A DNA stretch of 23,379 nucleotides. It comes from a virus. Under the pieces are notes generated by a model, which had not been told where the DNA came from, did no database searches, and worked only from the letters and a program-made list of their open reading frames with translations. The stretch covers positions 1-23,379 of the IMG/VR virus record IMGVR_UViG_3300046690_000280; one strand, given 5' to 3'. Shown here one piece after another: positions 6,590 to 13,202 of this stretch. Numbering within the stretch: the stretch's first letter is position 1; every line of letters begins with the position of its first letter. The translations under genes were made by a program, and so were the position numbers.

Positions 6590-6916
6590 CTACGCAACAG
6601 TAGACGCCGTCAAGTCTGCCGGCTCTTCTTGTGGAAGCGTGATGGTGAAGTTGATTGTGCGTTCGACCGGCTCCACAAACTTGATCGTGTATCGCGGGGG
6701 CGCACTTGGTCCAACTGCACCGAGTGCGGCCAGCATGTCGATCCTGCACCCGTCTGTTATTTTCCTTCCTTCGAACGGTTCGATGGCACGCCGCACTGCG
6801 GCTAGGGTGTCCAGATAATCGCGCTCAAAGCGCCGTTTGTATGCGCGACGGCCGCGCGTGTTCATACGGTTCGATCTCGCAAATTTCTCAAAAAGCTTCC
6901 TGACTTCGCGTTTCAT
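6590..6916 (-). CDS. Hypothetical phage protein
   Basis: 108 residues from the ATG at 6916, chosen because GGAGG sits seven bases upstream; a start further up adds residues without a site. The N-terminal third is very basic (MKREVRKLFEKF, then RRAYKRRFERDYL). The C-terminal part (YTIKFVEPVERTINFTITLP) looks like a small beta sheet. The basic start could bind nucleic acid. No family was recognised. Confidence 0.65.
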   Translation of the reverse strand: MKREVRKLFEKFARSNRMNTRGRRAYKRRFERDYLDTLAAVRRAIEPFEGRKITDGCRIDMLAALGAVGPSAPPRYTIKFVEPVERTINFTITLPQEEPADLTASTVA

Positions 6917-6949
6917 CCCTGCCTCCCCGCGCCCATGAGCGCACATCAA

Positions 6950-7129
6950 TCAGCCCGCGTTATGCGGCGCGTCCTCATCATAAAACGTCAGCTTGAAGAC
7001 AACTTTGCGCTTTGATATGTCGACAAACGAGTCGTGCGTCCATAGTTTGCCGTGTTTCTTGTCGCCGTAACTCTTGGCGAAGTAGGCGAGCACATCATCA
7101 AGCGACACTTCCTGATACAACGTTTCCAT
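6950..7129 (-). CDS. Small hypothetical protein (59 residues)
   Basis: The ATG at 7129 is preceded by GAGGAGAGG, one of the best ribosome binding sites of the window, and the frame is open to a TGA at 6950. The product begins METLYQEVSLDDVLAYF, is mixed charged and hydrophobic, and ends in an acidic stretch (DEDAPHNAG). The gene fills an otherwise empty gap in the operon. The function is unknown. Confidence 0.65.
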   Translation of the reverse strand: METLYQEVSLDDVLAYFAKSYGDKKHGKLWTHDSFVDISKRKVVFKLTFYDEDAPHNAG

Positions 7130-7157
7130 ACCCTCTCCTCTGTCATCCGGCAGCGCG

Positions 7158-7316
7158 TCAATCAGCCCGCACTAGTGGCGCGTCTCCGTACTCAATAATG
7201 GGTTTCGCGGCCGGCAACCGTCGAAGCCTGTGCTTGGCAAGCCGTGCATCAAATGTTTCGACTGCTCGCCTGATTTTCTGCCGCAAACGCCAGCGTGCTG
7301 AATTCCGTACTGTCAT
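7158..7316 (-). CDS. Small basic hypothetical protein (52 residues)
   Basis: The ATG at 7316 follows AGGGGGAAGG and the frame runs to a TGA at 7158. The product is strongly basic (MTVRNSARWRLRQKIRRA) with a short acidic end, which would suit a nucleic-acid-binding peptide. It lies between the ligase and the 59-residue gene and fills a gap in the operon. Other reading frames of this stretch have no ribosome binding site. Confidence 0.55.
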   Translation of the reverse strand: MTVRNSARWRLRQKIRRAVETFDARLAKHRLRRLPAAKPIIEYGDAPLVRAD

Positions 7317-7348
7317 CCTTCCCCCTGCCGGCTCTCGCCGCGCGTCGA

Positions 7349-7978
7349 TTACTTCCTACTCCATCCCAAAGCCGCCGGCCGTCCATATCCTTGGTACTTG
7401 ATCTTCAACCAATCTCGCGATCGGCCCCGCTGATACGTTGAGTCCATCCGCTTTGCCACCATGCCCTCAAGGTCAAGGCTCTGAGCCTGCCCAAAGACAA
7501 AATCTCCCGCACCCTGTATTCCACTTGCGTAAATCAGCGTTCGCGTGTCGTCGAACGAGTCTCGCAGGCGTTCCTTGCGCGCTAGCAGTGGCAGGGCTCG
7601 CAAGTCCTCACCGCCGATCGATAGCGCGTCGAACACGTAGAGTCTGGCCGGGTCCGATCTTGCCGCGGCGCGGACGTTCTTCGGCGTCTTCGTGACTGCA
7701 CGCTGGCGAAGCCGCTCAAATGACGATCGGCCGGTGTCATCGTCGACGGTCAGTTCCGCATCCCATACGAAGTCGCCAGACACGCTTTCGACCGCTTGCA
7801 CGACCTCGGGAAACGATCCGTTGAATAGGTTTCCATTGCGACTCCAAAGCTTCACATCCTCGCCGGCTTTGACGATCAGGCATCGAAATCCATCGTACTT
7901 GAGTTCGAACAGCCAGTCAGGATCGGAGAACGGTCGCGGGTGGAGTGTGGCGAGCATCAAATCAGACGCGTCAATCAC
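7349..7978 (-). CDS. ATP-dependent DNA ligase, adenylation domain only
   Basis: 209 residues from a GTG at 7978. Nucleotidyltransferase motifs appear in order: ELKYDGFR with the adenylated Lys at residue 27, LWSRNG at 44-49, VWDAEL at 71-76, LYVFDAL at 113-119, LEGMVAK at 170-176 and WLKIKY at 190-195. This is closest to LigD-type ligase domains. The protein stops about 14 residues after motif V, so the OB-fold domain with motif VI is missing; known ligases need it to bind DNA and react with ATP. It may be a very small or partner-dependent ligase, or inactive. The GTG overlaps the upstream stop (GTGATTGA). An ATG at 7957 and one at 8095 are alternative starts. Confidence 0.85.
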   Translation of the reverse strand: MIDASDLMLATLHPRPFSDPDWLFELKYDGFRCLIVKAGEDVKLWSRNGNLFNGSFPEVVQAVESVSGDFVWDAELTVDDDTGRSSFERLRQRAVTKTPKNVRAAARSDPARLYVFDALSIGGEDLRALPLLARKERLRDSFDDTRTLIYASGIQGAGDFVFGQAQSLDLEGMVAKRMDSTYQRGRSRDWLKIKYQGYGRPAALGWSRK

Positions 7979-8159
7979 GGTAGCGAGACGTCCAAGCCCA
8001 CGCAAGCGCCAGCTTCGCCCAAGCATCGTCTTTCGGACAGCCGGTGACGTCGCAGAAATGGTCGAAGTCATCCGACACAGTGTGTCCATGCTCATTCCGT
8101 TTCTCGGGATCGGGCAGCACGACTTCTAGAATCGCTTCAGCGTTGCGGTACTCGAACAT
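7971..8159 (-). CDS. Small hypothetical protein upstream of the ligase
   Basis: 62 residues. I chose the ATG at 8159 because GGAGGTGA, an ideal ribosome binding site, lies seven bases upstream inside the end of the preceding gene. The product is acidic in the first half (PDPEKRNEHGH, then DDFDHFC) and ends in a Trp-rich helix (LALAWAWTSRYRD). Its stop overlaps the proposed ligase start by eight bases, so it may drive ligase translation. No family was recognised. Confidence 0.65.
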   Translation of the reverse strand: MFEYRNAEAILEVVLPDPEKRNEHGHTVSDDFDHFCDVTGCPKDDAWAKLALAWAWTSRYRD

Positions 8160-8163
8160 GGCG

Positions 8164-8376
8164 TCACCTCCTTGTCCGCTCACCAGCAGGAATCGGACCT
8201 TCGTCGTCGGCGCCTATGGCACGAACCCAATGGACACAACCGCGCTTAGGCATTGCCTGCACATACGGCCTTCCCTCATGCATGCAGAGGATGACCGAGC
8301 CACCCGCGCGCCACTCCGCGAAGTGCTCGCAGCCGATGCAGTGGCGATCCGTCTCCGGCGCATTGAACAGACCCAT
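8164..8376 (-). CDS. Small Cys-rich, probably zinc-binding protein; first gene of operon
   Basis: 70 residues. CIGCEHF, VILCMHE and KRGCVHW supply four Cys and neighbouring His in an order that would bind one zinc ion. Similar short CxxC proteins are common in phage accessory operons. The start at 8376 lies 32 bases past the -10 box of the operator promoter; the ribosome binding site (GGAA) is weak. It is the first of eight leftward genes that end with the immunity protein at 6115. Confidence 0.6.
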   Translation of the reverse strand: MGLFNAPETDRHCIGCEHFAEWRAGGSVILCMHEGRPYVQAMPKRGCVHWVRAIGADDEGPIPAGERTRR

Positions 8377-8407
8377 GTCGACTGATTCCGATTAACGCTT
8401 CATAGTA

Positions 8408-8436
8408 ACGATACCACAGCGGGATTGCAAAGCAAA
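8408..8436 (-). promoter_or_regulatory. Promoter with degenerate operator, leftward accessory operon
   Basis: On the minus strand, TTTGCT (8431-8436), 17 bp, TATCGT (8408-8413). One half-site (GATACC, 8410-8415) is intact. The other is degraded (GGGATTG), so any repressor would bind more weakly here than at the full palindromes. Confidence 0.6.
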
Positions 8437-8516
8437 TACAAATTCTGCGTTGGTATTGGTGCACTCGGTATGTACCAAGGCATTCCGGCTGAAATCCCTA
8501 GCCAGCAATGGCTTCA

Positions 8517-8549
8517 GGCGCATTTACTGCGCCAACTGTACCAAGTTGG
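8517..8549 (+). repeat. Two overlapping perfect inverted repeats in the attP left arm
   Basis: GGCGCA-TTTAC-TGCGCC (8517-8533) overlaps by two bases CCAACT-GTACCA-AGTTGG (8532-8549). The second hairpin presents the arm-type GTACCA in its loop. The two stems are mutually exclusive at their junction. Confidence 0.5.
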
Positions 8550-8642
8550 AAGCGAGAGGGATCGAGTGCGGAGCGATGCGCGCCCAATGATTCGAGCGGC
8601 GTGAAAGAGGGTGCCTTTAAACTTCAGAGAGCAGATACAATT

Positions 8643-8665
8643 AAGCCGGCAACGGGTGCCGGCTT
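8643..8665. other. Strong hairpin, possible terminator
   Basis: AAGCCGGCA, loop ACGGG, TGCCGGCTT, a perfect 9-bp stem. The T-run after it is short and displaced (GCATGTTTTCC), so it may be a weak rightward terminator that insulates int or a structural element of attP. Confidence 0.45.
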
Positions 8666-8745
8666 GCATGTTTTCCTGCTGTATTTGATGCGACTGTACC
8701 AAATTCGTACCAATCGCCTTGAGATCCTTATTCTATAAGGCCGCT

Positions 8746-8763
8746 TGGTGCCCAGGAGAGGAC
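8746..8763 (-). other. attP: attP core: 3' end of a tRNA, probably tRNA-Leu
   Basis: TGGTGCCCAGGAGAGGAC is the reverse complement of a complete tRNA 3' end: T-stem strand, acceptor strand CCTGGGC, discriminator A and CCA. The matching 5' acceptor strand would read GCCCAGG, which fits beta-proteobacterial tRNA-Leu. The rest of the tRNA is absent: the sequence after it is not a T-loop. So this is the core carried by the phage, not a tRNA gene. Integration at this core would restore the host tRNA. Confidence 0.75.
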
Positions 8764-8804
8764 GCTAATCCGGTATCCGTTCGCCCCGAAACCCTGATGT
8801 AACC

Positions 8805-8833
8805 GTGATTTACGGATACTGTCATGGTATCAT
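8805..8833 (+). promoter_or_regulatory. Operator-embedded promoter of the integrase gene
   Basis: GTGATT (8805-8810), 17 bp, TATCAT (8828-8833). The palindrome GATACTGTCATGGTATC (8815-8831) covers the spacer and -10. A lone half-site CGGTATCC lies at 8771-8778. The start codon is about 72 bases downstream, with two arm-type TGTACCA sites in between. Confidence 0.65.
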
Positions 8834-8905
8834 TTGGTCAATTTAAGAGTGCGACTGTACCAGAACATGTACCAGGTCGGTCGCCATACCAAAAGGAACC
8901 GAAAC

Positions 8906-9916
8906 GTGGCGACATACCAGAAACGCGGCGAGAGCTGGCGCGCAATCGTGCGCAAAGCTGGACACAAACCGATCAGCGCGTCATTCAACACGAAACCGGA
9001 GGCGGTGGCGTGGGCGACGGCGACAGAGGCAAAACTGAACGAAGGCGGTCAGGTGGTCGACGACAACACTGTCACCCTGCCAACCGTTGCCAGACTGCTG
9101 ACCCGCTATGCGCTCGAGGTTAGCCCGACCAAGCGGGGCGAGCGGTGGGAGGTGATGCGACTCGAAATGCTGGCGCGAAACTTCCCGGTGTTCCAGAAGC
9201 CGCTTTCTAGGTTCTCGCCGCAAGACGTCGCCGACTGGCGCGATGATCGGTTGCGCGTCGTTTCTGCGTCATCGGTCAATCGTGAACTTAACCTGATCTC
9301 GGCTGTTTTCACGACTTCGATCAAAGAATGGCGCATGCCGCTCAAGGAAAACCCGGTGCATCTGATCCGCCGGCCAAAAAGCGCGCGCCCGCGTAAGCGC
9401 CGGGTCGACAATACCGAAGTGCAGACGATCTGCAACGCGCTCGGTTGGGATATGAAAGCCACGCCGGAAATCTCAAAGCATCTGATCGCGTGGTCGTTCG
9501 CATTTGCCGTCGAGACAGCCATGCGCCGCGGCGAGATCCTGAACATCAGGCATCGCGACGTGAACATCGCAGAGCGCTATATCCATCTGCCACAGACCAA
9601 GAATGACGACGCGCGCAATGTGCCGCTGTCGTCGCGCGCGGTCGATCTGCTGTCGTTGCTCGCAAAGGGAAAGCCGGACGACCATCTGGTGCCGGTGAAT
9701 GCTGGATCGTTCGACACGCTTTTCCGCGAGGCGAAAAAAAAGGTCGGCTTGACCGACCTACATTTTCACGACTCACGCCGCGAAGCCGCGACGCGCATGT
9801 CTAAGTTGCTGCCGAACGTTTTAGAACTGTCGGCGGTGACAGGGCACAAGACCCTGAAGATGCTGCAAATCTACTATGAGCCGAAGGCGACGGACATCGC
9901 CGCCAAGCTCGGCTAA
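8906..9916 (+). CDS. int: Tyrosine recombinase, phage integrase
   Basis: 336 residues from the GTG at 8906, which has AAGGAA eight bases upstream and gives the usual N-terminus (ATYQKRGESWRAIVRK), a small beta-sheet arm-binding domain. A core-binding SAM-like domain follows (ARNFPVFQKPLSRFSPQDVADW). The catalytic set is present: Arg in ETAMRRGEIL, Lys in PQTKNDDARNVPL, His and Arg in HDSRRE, His in VTGHKTL, and the nucleophile Tyr at about 323-324 (QIYYEPKA). It integrates and excises the phage at the tRNA-derived core 150 bp upstream. Its stop codon overlaps the stop of the convergent excisionase-like gene. Longer TTG and ATG starts at 8834 and 8824 were rejected. Confidence 0.95.
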   Translation: MATYQKRGESWRAIVRKAGHKPISASFNTKPEAVAWATATEAKLNEGGQVVDDNTVTLPTVARLLTRYALEVSPTKRGERWEVMRLEMLARNFPVFQKPLSRFSPQDVADWRDDRLRVVSASSVNRELNLISAVFTTSIKEWRMPLKENPVHLIRRPKSARPRKRRVDNTEVQTICNALGWDMKATPEISKHLIAWSFAFAVETAMRRGEILNIRHRDVNIAERYIHLPQTKNDDARNVPLSSRAVDLLSLLAKGKPDDHLVPVNAGSFDTLFREAKKKVGLTDLHFHDSRREAATRMSKLLPNVLELSAVTGHKTLKMLQIYYEPKATDIAAKLG

Positions 9917-10140
9917 ACCACGGTGGGCGTCCTGCGCGGGCGCCCACGTTGCGCGGGCGCTGCCTGCGTGCTCTGCGCTATCACCCAATCCCTCACCACT
10001 GACGGAACCCAACGCGGCCGGCCAAGACCCGCGACGCGCGGCGGCAGGCTGGCCGGCTTCTTCGTGACCATCGTTGCCACAGATGCCGGGCTGTAGCCTA
10101 AAAACTTAGCCAATTCCTTGTGCGTCCAGAGTTCTTCCAT
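9913..10140 (-). CDS. Excisionase / AlpA-type helix-turn-helix protein
   Basis: 75 residues from the ATG at 10140, with AGGGGA upstream. The N-terminus (WTHKELAKFLGYSPASV) is a winged helix-turn-helix of the MerR/AlpA type, followed by GRPRWVPSVVRDWV, the usual arrangement in excisionases and AlpA-like regulators, and a basic Pro/Arg tail. It lies at the end of the leftward early operon and converges on int with overlapping stops. That position fits an excisionase made with the lytic genes while int has its own promoter. A transcription regulator is the alternative. A GTGGGCG/CGCCCAC inverted repeat (9923-9947) lies in its 3' end and might slow both convergent transcripts. Confidence 0.7.
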   Translation of the reverse strand: MEELWTHKELAKFLGYSPASVATMVTKKPASLPPRVAGLGRPRWVPSVVRDWVIAQSTQAAPAQRGRPRRTPTVV

Positions 10141-10141
10141 T

Positions 10142-10357
10142 CTAATTCCCCTGCTTTCCTGGTATGTTGCAAAGGTCGATCTCATCGGGCTTTAGATAAA
10201 GGAATGGAAAATATCTAATGCGGCCTTCCGGGTTATCTAGCTTTACCATGACGATTCCATGGTCCATCGTGCAGAGCACGGTGCACGCCTCGCCCTCCAT
10301 CCATGGCCGATGCTTGACCGTAACTCGATCACCGGGACAAAATTTTCTATCGCTCAT
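10142..10357 (-). CDS. Small hypothetical protein, SH3/KOW-like beta fold possible
   Basis: 71 residues. KFCPGDRVTVKHRPWMEGEACTVLCTMDHGIVMVKLDN has the rhythm of a small beta barrel (KOW or SH3-like), with a G-D-R-V-x-V start. Such folds bind nucleic acid or protein; the function here is unknown. The start is coupled to the upstream gene by an ATGA overlap. Confidence 0.65.
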   Translation of the reverse strand: MSDRKFCPGDRVTVKHRPWMEGEACTVLCTMDHGIVMVKLDNPEGRIRYFPFLYLKPDEIDLCNIPGKQGN

Positions 10358-10899
10358 GTAGCAAGCCTCGGTCGGGAGTCAATCTGTGTTGCGGGACCAG
10401 CATTGATTGAAAATCGCTCTGTCGCCTGGCCGCGCTTGATTTGAACTGCCCTGCCAGCGTGAAGGCGCCGCGTATATTCAGCGCAGGCCCGCACATACTG
10501 ACGCCGGCTAACGGTGTCGACCAGTTGCTCGAACAGTCCTATGCCGCCATTCATGGCTTGCAGCTCGTCGCCGGTCAGCACGAAGCGGCCGATCTCCTGG
10601 AAGCGCTCGCATACCGCGATCATCGCGTTTTGCATGGCATACAGCGGCTCGAGCCCGACATTGCGGTTGCCGGCCGTCTCACAGAGCACGATCGCAATAT
10701 TGCCCGTGACGACAAGCGTGTCCCATTCGTTCTTAGTGCCAGTGCCGCGGGATAGGGCAAGCGCGGCCATATGAACGCTTGTCAGCACCTCCAATTTTTC
10801 CTCGCCTTGCATCGGCTCGTCTGCGTTGAATAGCGTCGACACGATGTCTTTGGGCGCCACTAACTTGCGGGCCTTGCGCGGTTTGCGGTTGCTTGGCAT
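10354..10899 (-). CDS. Hypothetical phage protein
   Basis: 181 residues. The N-terminus is basic (NRKPRKARKL). The centre is a long helical region (TSVHMAALALSRGTG and GLEPLYAMQNAMIAVCERF), and the C-terminus is again basic. No enzymatic motif is visible. The ATG at 10899 follows GGAAAG. Proteins of this size and pattern are frequent in Burkholderia phage early regions, but I cannot name a family. It is coupled to the next gene by ATGA. Confidence 0.65.
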   Translation of the reverse strand: MPSNRKPRKARKLVAPKDIVSTLFNADEPMQGEEKLEVLTSVHMAALALSRGTGTKNEWDTLVVTGNIAIVLCETAGNRNVGLEPLYAMQNAMIAVCERFQEIGRFVLTGDELQAMNGGIGLFEQLVDTVSRRQYVRACAEYTRRLHAGRAVQIKRGQATERFSINAGPATQIDSRPRLAT

Positions 10900-10964
10900 A
10901 TCACACTTTCCAGTTTGCGCGGGTCAACTCGATGACCCGCTTTGCTGCTGCTTCAATCACTTGC

Positions 10965-11219
10965 TTATTCCTTTTGAGACAGGGCGTGGATAGCGCGATA
11001 CAATGCCGACGCACAGGCTTCTGCTCCGTCTGACTTGCCTTCCATGTAGGTCGGGCTATCGCTAGTCCGGCGGCGTTTGTTGTAGTCCGTGCTGAGTTCG
11101 TCGCACGCCTTGGCCGCTTGCTCCAGCGCCGAGCGGTGGATTTCCCGGGCGAGTGCAAGTCCGCTGTATGGCCCTACGCCGTACTTTGCGGCAATCGCAA
11201 TCAGATCCTCGTCAGTCAT
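10965..11219 (-). CDS. Small helical hypothetical protein of the modular early set
   Basis: 84 residues from the ATG at 11219, which has GGGAGAAGG just upstream. It begins MTDEDLIAIAAKYGV and then has LEQAAKACDELS and GAEACASALYRAIHAL. This E-Q-A-A-x-x-C plus A-x-A-I-R/H-A-L pattern recurs in the neighbours at 11909 and 12147 and is typical of phage accessory proteins built from short modules. The start overlaps the end of the upstream gene by eight bases. The function is unknown. Confidence 0.65.
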   Translation of the reverse strand: MTDEDLIAIAAKYGVGPYSGLALAREIHRSALEQAAKACDELSTDYNKRRRTSDSPTYMEGKSDGAEACASALYRAIHALSQKE

Positions 11220-11916
11220 CCTTCTCTCCCGCTTTCTGTGACAGGGCGGCGATAGTGTCATTTATCGCTTGAGAAGCCGCCGACCGAAATGTTGCATGCG
11301 GCTTCAGGGCCTCGCATTGAGAATGGACGCGTTCCGCAATGTCCCACTTTTGCTTCGCCGTTAGGTCGCCACGAGCGTCGAGACGTGATTTGTGGAACGC
11401 CAGTGCGTAGTCGCGCATCTGATCCATCGTGTACAGCGCATCAGACGACTTCTCAAGAGCGGCGGTGGGAGCGGTGTAGACGACGCGCATTTCGTGCTTA
11501 CCTTCAGAGGCACGCATCTCGGCCCATTCTTTTGTTGTGTCGACCCACGGCCGTCCTGCTGAACGAGTCTCCCGAAGCTGATAGATCGCCACCGCCTCTT
11601 TCCCTGCTGCCGCGAGTAGAGCGTCGCGCTCGGACTCAAGGGCGGTTATCTTAGATACCATCGCGGTATAATCGCGGTCGCTGAATTTAGCGCCATGCAA
11701 ACGATCAAGAGACGCTTGCAGTTCATCTCCGGTTGTGATCAGCATGGCGATGGCTTCATTGGAAGCAGCGACACGCGCTTCGAGTTCCGCGATCCTCGCG
11801 GCTTGCTGCTCGATCAGGTTTGCGGCATCGATCATCGGCTGCGAGCTTTGAAGATCGTCGCCGGCTTCCCATACCGCCACGTCGCGCCGGATTCGCTTAA
11901 TCAGGTCTTCAACCAT
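11212..11916 (-). CDS. Coiled-coil protein of modular early set (Ea22-like organisation)
   Basis: 234 residues from the ATG at 11916 (GGAG 9 bases upstream). Residues 1-40 are helical, about 40-110 form a coiled coil (IEQQAARIAELEARVAA and SKITALESERDALLAA), about 120-160 hold a compact module (GRPWVDTTKEWAEM, then MRVVYTAP), and the rest is helical with a KPHATFRSAA motif. This N-terminal coil plus a variable C-terminal module resembles Ead/Ea22-type phage early proteins, whose role is poorly known. It overlaps both neighbours by a few bases. Confidence 0.65.
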   Translation of the reverse strand: MVEDLIKRIRRDVAVWEAGDDLQSSQPMIDAANLIEQQAARIAELEARVAASNEAIAMLITTGDELQASLDRLHGAKFSDRDYTAMVSKITALESERDALLAAAGKEAVAIYQLRETRSAGRPWVDTTKEWAEMRASEGKHEMRVVYTAPTAALEKSSDALYTMDQMRDYALAFHKSRLDARGDLTAKQKWDIAERVHSQCEALKPHATFRSAASQAINDTIAALSQKAGEKDD

Positions 11917-12154
11917 TATTTGTCTCCGTGGCGAGGGCGCGTATAGCTCTTGCGATGGCTTGGCCGGCGAGATTCGGCACGGTGCCGTCGTTATCCCAAA
12001 TGCGAGCCGCTTCCTCAAGCGCCGAGCGGCGGGATGCCTGCCAGATGGCCCAGTACGTATTTGCGTCCTCGTCTGGATATGGCGTTTCGTGCGAATCTTC
12101 TGGAAGTTCAGCGAGCGCCTTTATCGCCGCCTCGAATTGTTCGCGCTCACTCAT
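11909..12154 (-). CDS. Small acidic hypothetical protein of the modular early set
   Basis: 81 residues from the ATG at 12154, with GGAGGG upstream. It starts [14 protein letters not shown], has a segment DEDANTYWAIWQASRRSALEEAA and ends AIARAIRAL. The y-x-x-x-W-Q-A-S/R-x-x-A-L-E-E-A-A pattern is widespread in small phage proteins that share modules with larger ones. The function is unknown. It overlaps both flanking genes slightly. Confidence 0.65.
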   Translation of the reverse strand: MSEREQFEAAIKALAELPEDSHETPYPDEDANTYWAIWQASRRSALEEAARIWDNDGTVPNLAGQAIARAIRALATETNNG

Positions 12155-13202
12155 GTTTCCCTCCGCTTGCTGGTTGCGCGGCGGCAACTCCTGCTCGATA
12201 CCCCGCGCCAAAGCCGCGCTTGTTGTATGGGCAGTAGTCCGGTGCCTTCTCCCATACGGAATAGGCGTCTTCCGCCGATTGCGCAGTCAGCGCTGGCTGC
12301 GTTGCCGTCGATTGCGTGGACGCGGCGCGGACATTTGCCTCCACTGCCCGCGCAAACTTGGAAATGGTCGGATTAAGCGGGCAATCGAAGATTTGAGCAC
12401 TCAGGCGCGCGAGCACGCTCACGTCGAGTTGCGCCCGCTCGTCCTGCTCGGCAGATTGCGCGGGCTGTTGCTCGGTTGCATACGCTGCACATGGTCCTTC
12501 GTGGCCTTTATCGCGCGTGCAGTACCATCCTTCTGGCGGCAAGTCGCATTGCGCCTTTCTTCCGGCGCGTATGAGTCCCGCGCATATCTTCGCGGCGCTC
12601 CGAAATAGTGAATTACGGCTTTGCTCCATGACTTCCTCGCACATAGTCGCGTTCGATTCACGCATCCATGCGCACGCCGCACGCCAAGCCTTTTCCGTAA
12701 TCGCGTTATTCCAGAAGCCGGAAGTCTTGAACCATGCTTCGAATGCTTGAATCTCACCCGCCACCGGCTCCGCTGCCACCTTTTCGGCGGTGAGAGCGGC
12801 GCGGGCTTGCATAATTCCAGCTTCCCAGCCCTTGCGGAACGTGAATTGATCCGCGTGTTCGGGGAACTCGAAATTTCGGCGGAATGCTTCCTCAAACGCT
12901 TCCCGCTCCCCAATCGCCCCATTGGCGCTGGCATTCTCGCCCGATAGAGTGAACAGGTGCCGGACGGCATGTGTCACAGGACAAGCCTCGTTATGTGTGC
13001 CGCCTGTATCCACGCCACACGTACAGTCAGGCATTGCCCCATTGGCGGCGTCCTCACCGATAGGCTGAGCGTGGGCAGCGGCGCGTGCTTCGAGATCCTT
13101 GACGCGGGCGCGCAGCATTTCTATCTCGTCAGCGGCAATGTTCATCATCAAGCCATCGAACATTCGCAGCGTCGGAACGATGTCATTATTCGGATCGATC
13201 AT
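12147..13202 (-). CDS. Large modular hypothetical phage protein
   Basis: 351 residues, clearly a mosaic. An N-terminal helix ([19 protein letters not shown]) is followed by a Cys motif ([16 protein letters not shown]), then a module FEEAFRRNF with [18 protein letters not shown], a second [11 protein letters not shown] module, a Cys/His knuckle ([14 protein letters not shown]), and a C-terminal [13 protein letters not shown] repeat of the G-W/Y-x-A-G motif. Such modules are shuffled among phage early proteins. No catalytic site is visible. The start at 13202 is coupled to the Lar-like gene by an ATGA overlap. Confidence 0.65.
   Translation of the reverse strand: MIDPNNDIVPTLRMFDGLMMNIAADEIEMLRARVKDLEARAAAHAQPIGEDAANGAMPDCTCGVDTGGTHNEACPVTHAVRHLFTLSGENASANGAIGEREAFEEAFRRNFEFPEHADQFTFRKGWEAGIMQARAALTAEKVAAEPVAGEIQAFEAWFKTSGFWNNAITEKAWRAACAWMRESNATMCEEVMEQSRNSLFRSAAKICAGLIRAGRKAQCDLPPEGWYCTRDKGHEGPCAAYATEQQPAQSAEQDERAQLDVSVLARLSAQIFDCPLNPTISKFARAVEANVRAASTQSTATQPALTAQSAEDAYSVWEKAPDYCPYNKRGFGAGYRAGVAAAQPASGGKHE

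Larger units (their letters stand above)
8471..8874 (+). other. attP region with TGTACCA arm-type repeats
   Basis: The gene-free stretch 8377-8905 holds direct copies of TGTACCA at 8471, 8537, 8695, 8856 and 8868, and GTACCA at 8707. Two pairs with 12-bp spacing (8695/8707 and 8856/8868) sit on opposite sides of the tRNA-derived core, and both pairs begin with TGCGACTGTACCA. Paired direct repeats on both arms around a core are the layout of arm-binding sites of lambda-type tyrosine integrases. The right pair lies between the int promoter and the int start codon, so integrase could also repress itself. Confidence 0.7.

Noticed and set aside
7979-8095. Longer ligase N-terminus from the ATG at 8095
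   Set aside because: It would overlap most of the 62-residue gene that has an excellent ribosome binding site, and the added residues do not belong to the ligase domain.
8508-8738. 76-residue rightward ORF in the attP region
   Set aside because: It runs through hairpins and arm-type repeats, lacks a ribosome binding site and has no protein-like pattern.
8746-8763. A complete tRNA gene
   Set aside because: Only the 3' end matches; the adjoining bases cannot form the T-loop, anticodon or D arms.
8471-8874. CRISPR-like array of TGTACCA repeats
   Set aside because: The repeats are 6-7 bases with irregular spacing and surround an att core, which fits integrase arm sites instead.
8824-8905. Earlier int starts (ATG 8824 in another frame, TTG 8834 in frame)
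   Set aside because: They lie on the promoter and operator, have no ribosome binding site, and the GTG at 8906 has AAGGAA at good spacing and gives the family N-terminus.
10901-10960. 19-residue ORF (GTG start, AAGGAA upstream) between two early genes on the minus strand
   Set aside because: It is possible but too short to support; the longer frame containing it overlaps the gene at 10965 and has no start signal.
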